From NCBI GenBank assembly GCA_964371945.1, contig CAYJPA010000007.1:24235-88234 (forward strand): DNA of 64,000 nucleotides. The letters run 5' to 3'. Source of the DNA: CAYJPA01 sp964371945. Lineage in GTDB: Bacteria; Chloroflexota; Chloroflexia; Thermomicrobiales; UBA6265. Position numbers and translations under genes: made by a program. Positions 25,253-33,302 of the stretch are shown one piece after another; the stretch's first letter is position 1, and each line of letters begins with the position of its first letter. A model generated the notes under the pieces. It did not search any database, was not told the DNA's origin, and saw nothing but the letters and a program-made list of their open reading frames with translations.

Positions 25253-26770
25253 TCATCCTTCTCGCACCTCGGTGCGGTGATAGAAGGGATAGAGAATCGC
25301 CCGCGCGGGGTCCCAGTTGCGCACCTGTCTGGAGTGAACCCAAACATCCTGCGGCGCCAGGAGCGGGATGTACGGCAGCTCGTCCGCGACGGTTAATTGC
25401 ACCCGCGTCGCGGCAGCCTGCAGCTCCTCCGGTGTTTCGGCGCGAAGCCAGACGCGATAGGCCTCGTCGAGCGCGGGTACCGACGCGTGCTGCCAATTCG
25501 GCGATGGCTGTCCCCAGGTCGCGGTGAATCCGAGCGCGGCATCGACTGTGTCCTGCCAAAGCCACTTGTTGATGAACGCCGGTGGGCCCGCTTTGCAGGC
25601 ATCGTAGAAGCCCTTGAAGGTCAGCACCGGTTTCGGCCGGAAATCGACCCCTAACTTCCGCAGGCTTGATTCGACCCCGGCAGCAATAAGCCGGTGTATC
25701 GCGTCGTCCTGAATCACGCAATCGAACGAAAGGCGCACATCGCCCCGGGCCCGGAAGCCGTCCGCGCCCCGTGGCCAGCCAGCCCCGTCCAACAGATGTT
25801 CGGCCGCGGCGAGATCGTGACCGCGTCCGCGCTCGACTTCGGGGTTGTAGAACTCACCGCCCGGCGAAAGAGGGCCAAAGGTGGCCGCACCATACCCAAG
25901 CAGGGCGTCTTTGACAATCTGTTCGCGGTCGATCGCGAGCGAAAACGCCTGCCTCACCCGGCGGTCGTCGAATCCGAACTCGGTTTGGCGCCAATCGAGC
26001 GCAAGGTAAGCGTTCGACGCCTGGCTGAACCGAACCACCCTAAACCGCGGATCGGCCTCGAGCCGAGCGACATCCGCGTAGTTCGGTCCGTGAATGCAAT
26101 CGACCTCGCCGTGCTCCAGCGCCGCCACCCGGTCGGCAGGATCGAGCATCGAGATCCACTCGATCCGGTCCAGTTTCGCGGGGCCAGACAGGAACTTCGC
26201 CTTGGAACCGGGATACTCCGGCCAGCGCTCCAACTCGACCCGTTCCTGCGACCAGCTCACGAAGCGAAATGGACCGGTGCCGTCTGCCAGCTCGAATCCA
26301 TGACGCTCTGGCTCGCTTGCCCTGAGCGCTTCATTGTGGATCGCGGTGTGCGTTCCCCAAAGAAGCGAAGGCAACCGCACATACGGATGATGCAACGTGA
26401 AAAGGAGCGTTTCGTCCCCGTCCGCGGTGACCTTGTCGACCGGGTCCCAATACCAGAGCTGGTTGCCGCCGTGGAATCCCCAGCGGAGTTGCTCGAGCGC
26501 CGCAATCACTGCTTTCGCATCGGCCCTGGCGCCCGAGTGAAACCGGGCGCCGGGGCGAAGCTGGAATCGCCATGTGAGCTTGTCATCGGAGATCGTCCAC
26601 GATTCGGCCAGCCCGGGATGAGCCTCACCGTCCGGGCCCTTGACCACCAGTGTTTCGTAGAGCGCGATGCTTGGCGGGTCGATATGGTCGCCGAACGGAT
26701 CGATCCGGCTCAACGGGTAATCGAACCCCTCTCGCAGGAACGTCCCTTGGGTTGAGCTCGTCGCCATCAT
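25253..26770 (-). CDS. ABC transporter substrate-binding protein, family 5, without visible signal peptide
   Basis: 505-aa solute-binding protein of the peptide/opine type: LAESWTISDDKLTWRFQL, RFHSGARADAKAVIAAL, DGTGPFRFVSWSQ and DRREQ-like text (here AIDREQIVKDALLG). It begins MMATSSTQGTFLREGFDYPL, with no hydrophobic leader and no twin-Arg motif. ATG 26770 has GGAG upstream, and the 170-base gap before it contains repeats rather than a signal sequence in frame. No permease or ATPase gene is adjacent. It may be an orphan, exported by an unrecognised route, or a truncated gene. Convergent with the LLM gene. Confidence 0.85.
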   Translation of the reverse strand: MMATSSTQGTFLREGFDYPLSRIDPFGDHIDPPSIALYETLVVKGPDGEAHPGLAESWTISDDKLTWRFQLRPGARFHSGARADAKAVIAALEQLRWGFHGGNQLWYWDPVDKVTADGDETLLFTLHHPYVRLPSLLWGTHTAIHNEALRASEPERHGFELADGTGPFRFVSWSQERVELERWPEYPGSKAKFLSGPAKLDRIEWISMLDPADRVAALEHGEVDCIHGPNYADVARLEADPRFRVVRFSQASNAYLALDWRQTEFGFDDRRVRQAFSLAIDREQIVKDALLGYGAATFGPLSPGGEFYNPEVERGRGHDLAAAEHLLDGAGWPRGADGFRARGDVRLSFDCVIQDDAIHRLIAAGVESSLRKLGVDFRPKPVLTFKGFYDACKAGPPAFINKWLWQDTVDAALGFTATWGQPSPNWQHASVPALDEAYRVWLRAETPEELQAAATRVQLTVADELPYIPLLAPQDVWVHSRQVRNWDPARAILYPFYHRTEVREG

Positions 26771-26839
26771 TGAGCTCCACGCGAGGATTCAGACGCCACT
26801 CAATCCCGCTTCACCTGTGACCCAGGCAGGCCGCGCCGC

Positions 26840-26897
26840 GAATTCAGCCTGGTTTAGCAGGCTTATTGAATTCAGCGCGGGGTCTTTAGCCCCGCGC
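26840..26897. repeat. Two tandem GAATTCAGC hairpin units
   Basis: GAATTCAGC occurs at about 26840 and again at about 26869. The first unit folds as GCCTG-GTTTAG-CAGGC (26847-26862). The second folds as GCGCGGGG-TCTTTAG-CCCCGCGC (26875-26897). The loop TTTAG is kept while the stem sequences differ but stay complementary. They lie between two minus-strand genes and may end transcription of the PPOX-type gene or be mobile repeats. Confidence 0.65.
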
Positions 26898-26939
26898 GAC
26901 GAGCAAACATTGTTCGAAAGAAGGCCATGACCCCAACCG

Positions 26940-27449
26940 TCACTCTTTGTACTTCGGATGCCACTCAACGCCCTGCCAGGTGGTGAGCATCGTTGGCACG
27001 ATCTTGAAGAGCCAGCGGGCTTTGTCGAGCGTCGGCACGATATAGTCGGGACCGTGCTCCCCGAGATAGCGAGTCGCCATGAGCTTCGAAATCTCGACCC
27101 ATTGACCGCCCACGTTCGGTTCTTCGACCACTTCGGCTCGACCCTGTACGAAGACTTTCTTGTACGGTTTCATCTCGCCGTCGATCGTGATCGAAACGCG
27201 GCCATCGTTCTTCATGAATGCTGCCCAGGCGCTCTTCTTCCTCGCAATGATCCAGAAACTGCCCTCGTTTGGCTCCCACTGATACCAAACCGGCTGCACA
27301 TAGGGCCAACCGTTTTCATCCAGCACGGCAAGACGGGCAAGCGTGTTGCCGGCGAGGAACTCATCCCGCTCCTCATCGGTCATGAGACCAACTTTGCCGC
27401 GCCAGCTCTCCTTCTCGGCGGCTGCATCCTGTGTTGCGATGTCTGCCAC
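26940..27449 (-). CDS. Pyridoxamine 5'-phosphate oxidase-like (PPOX) flavin/F420 protein
   Basis: 169-aa split-barrel protein. The core reads LARLAVLDENGWPYVQPVWY, then FWIIARKKSAWAAFMKNDGRVSITI, then KKVFVQGRAEVVEE. This pattern fits small FMN- or F420-binding reductases of the PPOX-like superfamily rather than true PdxH. GTG start with GGGGAGAGG upstream. It shares strand with the MBL gene 78 bases upstream, so co-transcription is possible. Substrate unknown; biliverdin or quinone reduction and xenobiotic reduction are all possible for this fold. Confidence 0.85.
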   Translation of the reverse strand: MADIATQDAAAEKESWRGKVGLMTDEERDEFLAGNTLARLAVLDENGWPYVQPVWYQWEPNEGSFWIIARKKSAWAAFMKNDGRVSITIDGEMKPYKKVFVQGRAEVVEEPNVGGQWVEISKLMATRYLGEHGPDYIVPTLDKARWLFKIVPTMLTTWQGVEWHPKYKE

Positions 27450-27527
27450 GAACCTCTCCCCTTTCGGAACACTGCCGTCACCGATTGATCTTCCCTCTTC
27501 AATTGCGCCGGCCGCTCGAGACGAGCG

Positions 27528-28277
27528 TCAGACTAGGTTGCGAGGGACCATCAGTTTCTCAAATTGGGCGGCTGCCGCGCTCACATGCCGTTTGCCATCT
27601 CGCAGCGAGATGCCGAGGTGACCCGGCAGGAAAGCCTCGAACTCGAGCGTGCTCAGTTTGCGCACGCTCTCCGAATACTTCTGAATCGAGCAATCCGGAA
27701 TGTTCTGAAGCGAGATCGTGCCACCGGCGAAGACGACATCACCCTGCAGCAGGAGCGTTCGCTCCCCGCCTTCGACCAGCAACGACACGTGGCCGTTGCA
27801 GTGGCCCGGTGTTTCGTAAACGGTCACCGACAGCCGGCCCACCGTGAACTTGGCTCCTTCAATCAGGTCGGGAACCACGGGACATGGCTGGATATGGTAA
27901 TCCTCGGGAACATACCCGACCGCCTTCACGGCGGGAAGGGAGATGATCTCCTCGTCTCCGTTCTCGAGCGTGGTAGCGGTCAACGGCGATGCATGGACCG
28001 TCAACCCGAGGCTTTCACGTATCTCAGCGGCGCCGCCCATGTGATCGAAGTGGTAATGGGTGAGCAGCAACGTGGAAATGCGACCCACATCGAATCCGTC
28101 AGTCTCGACCGTGCTCATGATCAGATCGGAGCTGCCGACCGAACCGCCGACTCCCGCGTCGATCAGTGCGAGCTCGTCGCCGCCATCGAGCAGGTAAACA
28201 TGGCAGTCGCCGGGGGATGTCAGATCAAATCCGAAATTGCCGCTGCCAACGAGCGCGACATCCGGGGTGAGTCTCAC
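27528..28277 (-). CDS. MBL-fold metallo-hydrolase
   Basis: 249-aa metallo-beta-lactamase-fold hydrolase. The binuclear zinc motif is LLTHYHFDHMGGA (HxHxDH) at about residue 72. Later ligands are His in TPGHCNGHVSL, Asp in LLQGDVVFAGG and His in LPGHLGISL. It resembles glyoxalase II-like and lactonase-like members. GTG start with GGAGA upstream. It is divergent from the second GntR gene; the 198 bases between them contain an AT-rich promoter region. Substrate cannot be read from the motifs. Confidence 0.88.
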   Translation of the reverse strand: MRLTPDVALVGSGNFGFDLTSPGDCHVYLLDGGDELALIDAGVGGSVGSSDLIMSTVETDGFDVGRISTLLLTHYHFDHMGGAAEIRESLGLTVHASPLTATTLENGDEEIISLPAVKAVGYVPEDYHIQPCPVVPDLIEGAKFTVGRLSVTVYETPGHCNGHVSLLVEGGERTLLLQGDVVFAGGTISLQNIPDCSIQKYSESVRKLSTLEFEAFLPGHLGISLRDGKRHVSAAAAQFEKLMVPRNLV

Positions 28278-28331
28278 GACGATCGTCTCCAGTGCATTCG
28301 AGAGCGCGGCTCGCTCGCCGGTTTCGATATC

Positions 28332-28343
28332 TTATAATATATA
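28332..28343 (+). promoter_or_regulatory. AT-rich promoter/operator candidate upstream of GntR gene
   Basis: TTATAATATATA stands out in GC-rich DNA and contains a perfect -10, TATAAT, at 28333-28338. A near-identical 12-mer, TTATAAAATATA (11 of 12 bases), lies at 29289-29300 before the dioxygenase gene. The shared motif flanking a regulator gene and its downstream operon fits a common operator. Confidence 0.5.
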
Positions 28344-28475
28344 CACAGACTTCGCCTGGGATCAATCCACACTGTGCGGTTCTGGGCACATCGTGAAGTA
28401 TCATCGACTATCGGGCGCTCCATTCAGGCAGCGGTATTGAGCTCCGCAATGGCGCGGACTATTTCGAGGCGTTCG

Positions 28476-29249
28476 ATGAGCAACAGCGATCTCATAAGTT
28501 CAGTCGAACTCGTCTATCAGCGAACGCGCAAAGCCATCCTAACCGGCGACTATTCGCCCGGTTCTCCGCTCCGGCTGCAGGAATTAGCTGCTCGCAACGG
28601 CGTGAGCATGATCCCAGTGCGCGAAGCATTGCGCATGCTCGAATCGGAGGGATTCGTCGAGTCGGTTCCGAATCGCGGCGCGCGGGTCGCGCCACTCTCC
28701 ATGGACGATATGCTCGATGTTTACCGCACGCGGATCACGCTCGAGCTTGAAGCCTTGCGACAGGCTGTCCCAAACACCACCCCGGCGGTGCTGACAAAGG
28801 CCCGCCGGCTCAACAAGAAAATCGTGCGCCAGTTCGAGCAAAAAGGATATGCGGATTATGAAGACCACCGGGCATTCCACTTCACGCTGTACGAGCCGTC
28901 CGGTTCGAAGTGGCTGATGCGGTTGATCGCCATCGTCTGGGACCACACGGAGCGTTATCGTCGCCAGGGCTCGTCCGCGGTCACCCCGCAAAGCGCTCGC
29001 GTGGAGCACGAGTTGATCATCGAGCGGATCGAGGCCGGAAACGTGCAGGGCGCGATCGAAGCGCTCAAGTTACATCTCGAGCACTCCGTGAACCTGTTCA
29101 CCGAGCTCTTTCGAGAGAATCCGGCCCTGTTCACCGGTTCTTCGCCGAAACCTAAGGCGACTCGCAATGCGAACGGAGAAAGGCTTTCAGATGTCCAAAC
29201 GTCGAGCGAGCTCATACCGGCGAAGGAAATTCTGTCGACCCCGGCCTGA
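28476..29249 (+). CDS. GntR family transcriptional regulator, FCD subfamily
   Basis: 257-aa DNA-binding regulator. The winged HTH at about residues 8-75 shows QELAARNGVSMIPVREALRML and FVESVPNRGARVAPL. An FCD-like C-terminal domain has the metal-site pattern in YEDHRAFHFTLYE and later HELIIERIEAGN. A 30-residue Ser/Lys-rich tail is not conserved. ATG at 28476 is chosen so that the protein starts just before the HTH; longer forms to 28374 would run through the AT-rich promoter region. It precedes the dioxygenase and ABC importer on the same strand and probably controls them. Confidence 0.88.
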   Translation: MSNSDLISSVELVYQRTRKAILTGDYSPGSPLRLQELAARNGVSMIPVREALRMLESEGFVESVPNRGARVAPLSMDDMLDVYRTRITLELEALRQAVPNTTPAVLTKARRLNKKIVRQFEQKGYADYEDHRAFHFTLYEPSGSKWLMRLIAIVWDHTERYRRQGSSAVTPQSARVEHELIIERIEAGNVQGAIEALKLHLEHSVNLFTELFRENPALFTGSSPKPKATRNANGERLSDVQTSSELIPAKEILSTPA

Positions 29250-29274
29250 CGATTGCGTTCGATCAGCGGCCCTC

Positions 29275-29302
29275 TTGACGGCCACAGATTATAAAATATA
29301 GA
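29275..29302 (+). promoter_or_regulatory. Promoter upstream of PhyH dioxygenase gene
   Basis: TTGACG (29275-29280), 16 bases, then TATAGA (29297-29302). The spacer contains TTATAAAATATA (29289-29300), the near-copy of the motif before the GntR gene. It lies 82 bases before the start codon. Binding of the regulator here would block RNA polymerase. Confidence 0.55.
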
Positions 29303-29383
29303 ATCCGAACCATCACACCAATCTGAACGCGGTCGCGGCTTGCCACCTTCGCAGGATCGTCGCCGCTGAACCCGGAGTGAATC

Positions 29384-30373
29384 ATGGCGTTCCTGAGCAC
29401 CCTCCAAATCGAACAATTCCAGCGCGATGGTTACCTTGTGGTCGATGATCTGCTGGACCCGATCCGCGATCTCGATCCGGTGATCGCGGAGTACGAAGGC
29501 GTGCTGGATCGCCTCGCCGAAGAGCTGTACGCGAACGGCACCATCAAGTCGCTTTACCGCGACTTGCCCTTTTCCGAACGATTGGTTCAAATCTACGGCG
29601 AAAGCGGCAAAGTCAACGCCCAGTTCTTCGACTTTTCCCTGCCGCAGTCCGGCATCACCGAAGAAACGCCGTTTTGGACCGGTCCGGCTGTTTTCAATAC
29701 GATCCGCTCACCCCAAATCCTCGATGCGATCGAATCGCTAATCGGTCCCGAAATCCTCTCAAATCCCGTTCAGCACGTCCGCTTGAAGCCGCCCGAGCAT
29801 CTCACTCCGGTCGATCCAACGACCGGGCAAGTCCAGCTCGGTGCGACACCATGGCATCAAGACAACGGCGTGCTGCTCGACACCGCGGACGAAAGCGACA
29901 TCATCACTGTCTGGTTTCCGCTTTCCGACGCCACGATCGAAAATGGCTGCCTTGCTGTCGTGCCCTTCAGTCACGAAGACGGCTTGCTGCCACATTGCCC
30001 GGCGAATGCCGCAAACAGAACCGGCTTCGGCGTGCACATTAAGGAGCAGCACTTCGCTGCCGACGCCGCGATTCCGCTCCCAATGAAGAAGGGTGCCGCG
30101 CTCTTTATGACCAAACGCACGGTGCACTCTTCGCTGCCGAACCACGGCGACCACGTCCGGTTCAGCTTCGATCTTCGCTACAACCCGATCGGCCAACCGA
30201 CCGGGCGTGAAATATTTTCCGGCTTCATCGCGCGAAGTCGCCAGCATCCGGAATCGGAATTGGACGACCCCGACACCTGGACACAACTCTGGATCGAGGC
30301 CCGCCGGGCGATCGCGGCCGGAGAGCCGCCTCAATTCAATCGATGGGACCCCTTTAGTCCGGCCTGTGCCTGA
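29384..30373 (+). CDS. Phytanoyl-CoA dioxygenase (PhyH) family protein
   Basis: Fe(II)/2-oxoglutarate-dependent oxygenase-type protein of 329 aa. The iron site is visible: His and Asp in TPWHQDNGVL, with the distal His in KRTVHSSLPNHGDHVRFSFDLRY. The Arg in that segment probably binds 2-oxoglutarate. It begins FLSTLQIEQFQRDGYLVVDD, the usual PhyH start. Bacterial members hydroxylate small molecules, including lipids, amino-acid derivatives and phosphonates; none can be chosen here. It has its own promoter and lies 213 bases upstream of the ABC importer genes. Confidence 0.9.
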   Translation: MAFLSTLQIEQFQRDGYLVVDDLLDPIRDLDPVIAEYEGVLDRLAEELYANGTIKSLYRDLPFSERLVQIYGESGKVNAQFFDFSLPQSGITEETPFWTGPAVFNTIRSPQILDAIESLIGPEILSNPVQHVRLKPPEHLTPVDPTTGQVQLGATPWHQDNGVLLDTADESDIITVWFPLSDATIENGCLAVVPFSHEDGLLPHCPANAANRTGFGVHIKEQHFAADAAIPLPMKKGAALFMTKRTVHSSLPNHGDHVRFSFDLRYNPIGQPTGREIFSGFIARSRQHPESELDDPDTWTQLWIEARRAIAAGEPPQFNRWDPFSPACA

Positions 30374-30487
30374 TCGTTCGGCAGGTGAGACGGTGGTGAG
30401 TCACAGAGTGGATCGGGGTTGCGCGTTGTAAAGGCGGTGATACGATGGTGAAAGGAACTCTCGTCACAACCGGATAACAGCACAAGA

Positions 30488-30536
30488 TTCGCACACATCG
30501 GGTGTGCGAAGGATGAGCGCGGGCCCTCGTTTTTTT
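30488..30536 (+). promoter_or_regulatory. Leader hairpin and T-run upstream of ABC importer operon
   Basis: TTCGCACAC (30488-30496) and GTGTGCGAA (30502-30510) form a perfect 9-pair stem over a 5-base loop. A run of seven T follows at 30530-30536 after GGGCCCTCG. The long stem is too far (about 20 bases) from the T-run for a textbook terminator, and the sequence directly before the T-run pairs only weakly. It could be a structured 5' leader with regulatory function or simply the terminator of the dioxygenase gene. Confidence 0.45.
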
Positions 30537-30586
30537 GTGGTTGCCGTCCATGCGGACGGCGGTTTCAGCTCAAGGAGGCGGCACGA

Positions 30587-32257
30587 ATGGCTGAGGACAT
30601 GGAACGACAGAGTCAATTCTCGGAGCTCATCGCTGAATATCGATCTGCCGGATTGAGCCGGCGCGATTTCGTCCGCCGAGCGGCGGCACTCGGGCTTTCG
30701 GTCCCGGCGGCGGCCTCGTTGCTCGCGACCGTCGGTCCGCGGCTCGCGGCGGCACAAGACGCGCCAAAAATCGGCGGCGAGTTCATCGAGGGCTATGACC
30801 GCGACTTCACCAAGATGGACACGGTTCTCTCCGGTTGGGCCGACCCAGGCTACAACCTGATCTATGAATACACGATGATCCGCGACGCCGCGGGCGCGAT
30901 CGTGCCCGGTCTGACCGAATCGTGGGAGATCGCTCCGGACGGACTGAGTTGGACGATGAAAGTGCGCGATGGACTTAAGTTCCACTCGGGCGCGGCGTGC
31001 ACCAACGTCGAGGTCGCGGCAAACTTCCAGGCATTCAAAGCCGGCCAAAACGCGATCTTCTGGAACTCGGTCACCGACATTCAACCTGGCGACGGCAACA
31101 CCGTCGTGGTGACGCTCTCACAACCCTTCGCGGCCTTCCCGGAAACGCTCGCGACCGAATACTCAATGATCGAGAACCTTGCGGTTCGCGAAGAAGCCGG
31201 TGACTCGTACGGCGCAAGCGTTGCGGACGGCACCGGACCATTCACACTGACCACGTTCGCTCCCGGCAGCGAGGTTGTCTTCACCAAGTGGGCCGATTAC
31301 CCCGGCTCAAACATCGCGTTCTTGGAGAACAAGGGCACGGCGTACGTCGACACCGTCAAATTCGTGCCGATCCTAGAAGTCGCCAACCGGGCCAACGAGA
31401 TCGAAGCGGGCGGCGTGCACGCGATCAAGAATCCGGCTCCCCAGGACCTTGAGCGCCTCACCAGCAATTCCGATCTCGTGGTGATGGAGTGGGCGAATCC
31501 GGCCAACCTCTTCATCAACCTGAATGACACCAAAACCGACGTTGGGTTCGATCTGCTCGAGGTTCGACAGGCCATCTCCCACGCGATCGACCGCCAGGCG
31601 CTCTCCGACGCGATCTACTTCGGTCACGCAATTCCGACCTACGGACCGATCGCGTCCAACTGGAAATGGTACGAGCCGGGCGTCGAGGCCTTCAACCAGT
31701 TCGACCCAGAGCTCTCGAAGTCGCTGCTCGCTGGCGCCGGCTGGACTGAAGGGGCCAACGGCATCGTCGAGAAGAATGGCGTGCCGCTTTCGTTCGAGCT
31801 CTTCAACTGGGGCGCGCAGACCTACGGCGCTCAGATCAACGAAGCCATCACCGCCATGCTCAAGGACGTCGGCGTGGAGATGAAACTGACCACACTGGAC
31901 ACCGCTGAGCTCTTTCCGCGCGTTCTGAATGCGGACGATCCGGTCGATGCCTTCAGCTACGAGTGGCTGTGGTCCTCACCAATGGATGTGCTCGTGATCT
32001 TCAACTCGATTCCGAGCTTCGAGTTCAACGGCAACCACGCGGACCTCGCGACGGCGTTCAATGAATGGCAGAGCGCGGCGGACGATGCCGCCCTCGAGGC
32101 CGCGGCCCGCAAAGCGCAGTTGATTTGGGCCGAAAAACTGCCGCTGATCCCGATCGTCACGGGCAATGTGATCTGGGCGCACCACAAGAAAGTCCACGGT
32201 TGGGTGCCGACTCCGACCATGCTCTACCCGCTTTACAACGACGTCTGGGTTGAGTAA
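30587..32257 (+). CDS. ABC transporter substrate-binding protein, family 5, Tat-exported
   Basis: 556-aa solute-binding protein of a peptide/opine-type importer. A twin-arginine signal, SRRDFVRRAAALGLSVPAAA, is at about residues 24-43, cleaved near AAAQDAPKIGG. Family blocks are LTESWEIAPDGLSWTMKVRD, GLKFHSGAACTNVEVAANF, VADGTGPFTLTTFAPGS and FDLLEVRQAISHAIDRQALS. It resembles the signal-less protein at 25.3-26.8 kb in its C-terminus (both end near a W-P-LYP-Y segment). A hairpin follows its stop, then both permeases and both ATPases, so this is a complete importer. Confidence 0.93.
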   Translation: MAEDMERQSQFSELIAEYRSAGLSRRDFVRRAAALGLSVPAAASLLATVGPRLAAAQDAPKIGGEFIEGYDRDFTKMDTVLSGWADPGYNLIYEYTMIRDAAGAIVPGLTESWEIAPDGLSWTMKVRDGLKFHSGAACTNVEVAANFQAFKAGQNAIFWNSVTDIQPGDGNTVVVTLSQPFAAFPETLATEYSMIENLAVREEAGDSYGASVADGTGPFTLTTFAPGSEVVFTKWADYPGSNIAFLENKGTAYVDTVKFVPILEVANRANEIEAGGVHAIKNPAPQDLERLTSNSDLVVMEWANPANLFINLNDTKTDVGFDLLEVRQAISHAIDRQALSDAIYFGHAIPTYGPIASNWKWYEPGVEAFNQFDPELSKSLLAGAGWTEGANGIVEKNGVPLSFELFNWGAQTYGAQINEAITAMLKDVGVEMKLTTLDTAELFPRVLNADDPVDAFSYEWLWSSPMDVLVIFNSIPSFEFNGNHADLATAFNEWQSAADDAALEAAARKAQLIWAEKLPLIPIVTGNVIWAHHKKVHGWVPTPTMLYPLYNDVWVE

Positions 32258-32278
32258 TCCTCGATCGTCAACAGGGAT

Positions 32279-32301
32279 GGGACTCCGCGACGCGGAGTCT
32301 C
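32279..32301 (+). terminator. Intra-operon hairpin after binding-protein gene
   Basis: GACTCCGC (32281-32288) and GCGGAGTC (32292-32299) pair perfectly over GAC, with flanking GG/TC pairing. No T-run follows. Such hairpins between a binding-protein gene and its permeases often stabilise the upstream mRNA, giving an excess of binding protein; that role is inferred here. Confidence 0.55.
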
Positions 32302-32372
32302 ATCTCCCGTGAGATTCGGTTCGACAAACGCGGACCCTTGATCGACTTGGCCACAGACTCAAAGTGTGATTC

Positions 32373-33302
32373 ATGCTGACGTTTATCGTTCATCGTGCGC
32401 TCTATTCCTTGCTCCTGTTATTCATCGCCTCGGTGGTGATCTTCTACGGCTTGCGCGTCGCGCCCGGAGAAGTCACCGATATCCTGACGAATCCGGTCAA
32501 TCGCGTTTTTCTGATCGAGAATCTCGAAGAGAAACTGGGGCTCAATAAGCCACTTCCGGTTCAGTACTTCATCTTCATGGGTCACTTGCTTCGGGCCGAT
32601 CCCGGCTACTCGCTGATCAATGGCGAGTCGATCATGACCCTCCTGGGTCGCTCCAGTATGTACACGCTGAAGCTGGGTCTGCTCGCCGCGATCCTGACCT
32701 ATGCGATCGCGATCCCACTGGGCGTCATCGCCGCCTGGAAGCGCAACTCCGTCTTCGATTACGGCGCCAATCTGCTCGCCGTGCTCGGAATGGGAATCCC
32801 CAATTTCCTGCTCGCGATCCTCTTGATCCAGGAGCTTGCCGTAAAGCGTCACTGGCTCCCGGTTGCCGGATTCGATAGCTGGAAGCACATCATCCTGCCC
32901 GCGGTCGTGCTCTCGGCGGAAGCAATTGCAATCAATCTGCGGGTCGTCCGTGCTTCGGTACTCGAAGAGTTGAATCGCGATTACGTGCGGACGCTTTATT
33001 CGAAGGGTCTCGCCGAATCCAGAATCATCTGGATCCACGTGCTACGGAACTCGCTTCCGCCGATCATCGCGCTCGCCGGGGTGATGCTCCGCACCTTGCT
33101 TGGATACACCTTGATCGTGGAAACGATCTTTCGCTGGCCGGGTCTTGGCTATCAACTCGTGAACGCGGTACTCAAGCGCGATTACACGGTTGCGCAAACG
33201 CTCGCCATTCTCCTCACCCTCGCTGTAATCGTGTTCAACTTGCTGGCCGACATCGGCCAGCAGTGGGCCGATCCCCGCGTTCGCCAGGGAGCGAAGTCAT
33301 GA
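32373..33302 (+). CDS. ABC transporter permease, DppB-type
   Basis: 309-aa inner-membrane subunit of the importer. An N-terminal helix (residues 5-27) is followed by LEEKLGLNKPLPVQYFIFM, the family periplasmic motif. Further transmembrane segments follow, and the EAA loop contains YVRTLYSKGLAESRIIWIHVLRN at about residue 205 (quoted in part). It ends ADPRVRQGAKS. The stop overlaps the next permease by 4 bases (ATGA). It works with the DppC-type partner and the two ATPases downstream. Confidence 0.93.
   Translation: MLTFIVHRALYSLLLLFIASVVIFYGLRVAPGEVTDILTNPVNRVFLIENLEEKLGLNKPLPVQYFIFMGHLLRADPGYSLINGESIMTLLGRSSMYTLKLGLLAAILTYAIAIPLGVIAAWKRNSVFDYGANLLAVLGMGIPNFLLAILLIQELAVKRHWLPVAGFDSWKHIILPAVVLSAEAIAINLRVVRASVLEELNRDYVRTLYSKGLAESRIIWIHVLRNSLPPIIALAGVMLRTLLGYTLIVETIFRWPGLGYQLVNAVLKRDYTVAQTLAILLTLAVIVFNLLADIGQQWADPRVRQGAKS

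Noticed and set aside
24327..25721. 464-codon minus-strand frame across the LLM gene and the end of the binding protein gene
   Set aside because: Arg-rich low-information translation; both real genes have clear motifs in other frames.
30511..30536. GGATGAGCGCGGGCCCTCG plus T-run as a standard terminator or T-box
   Set aside because: Only three or four pairs form directly before the T-run, and no T-box consensus is present.
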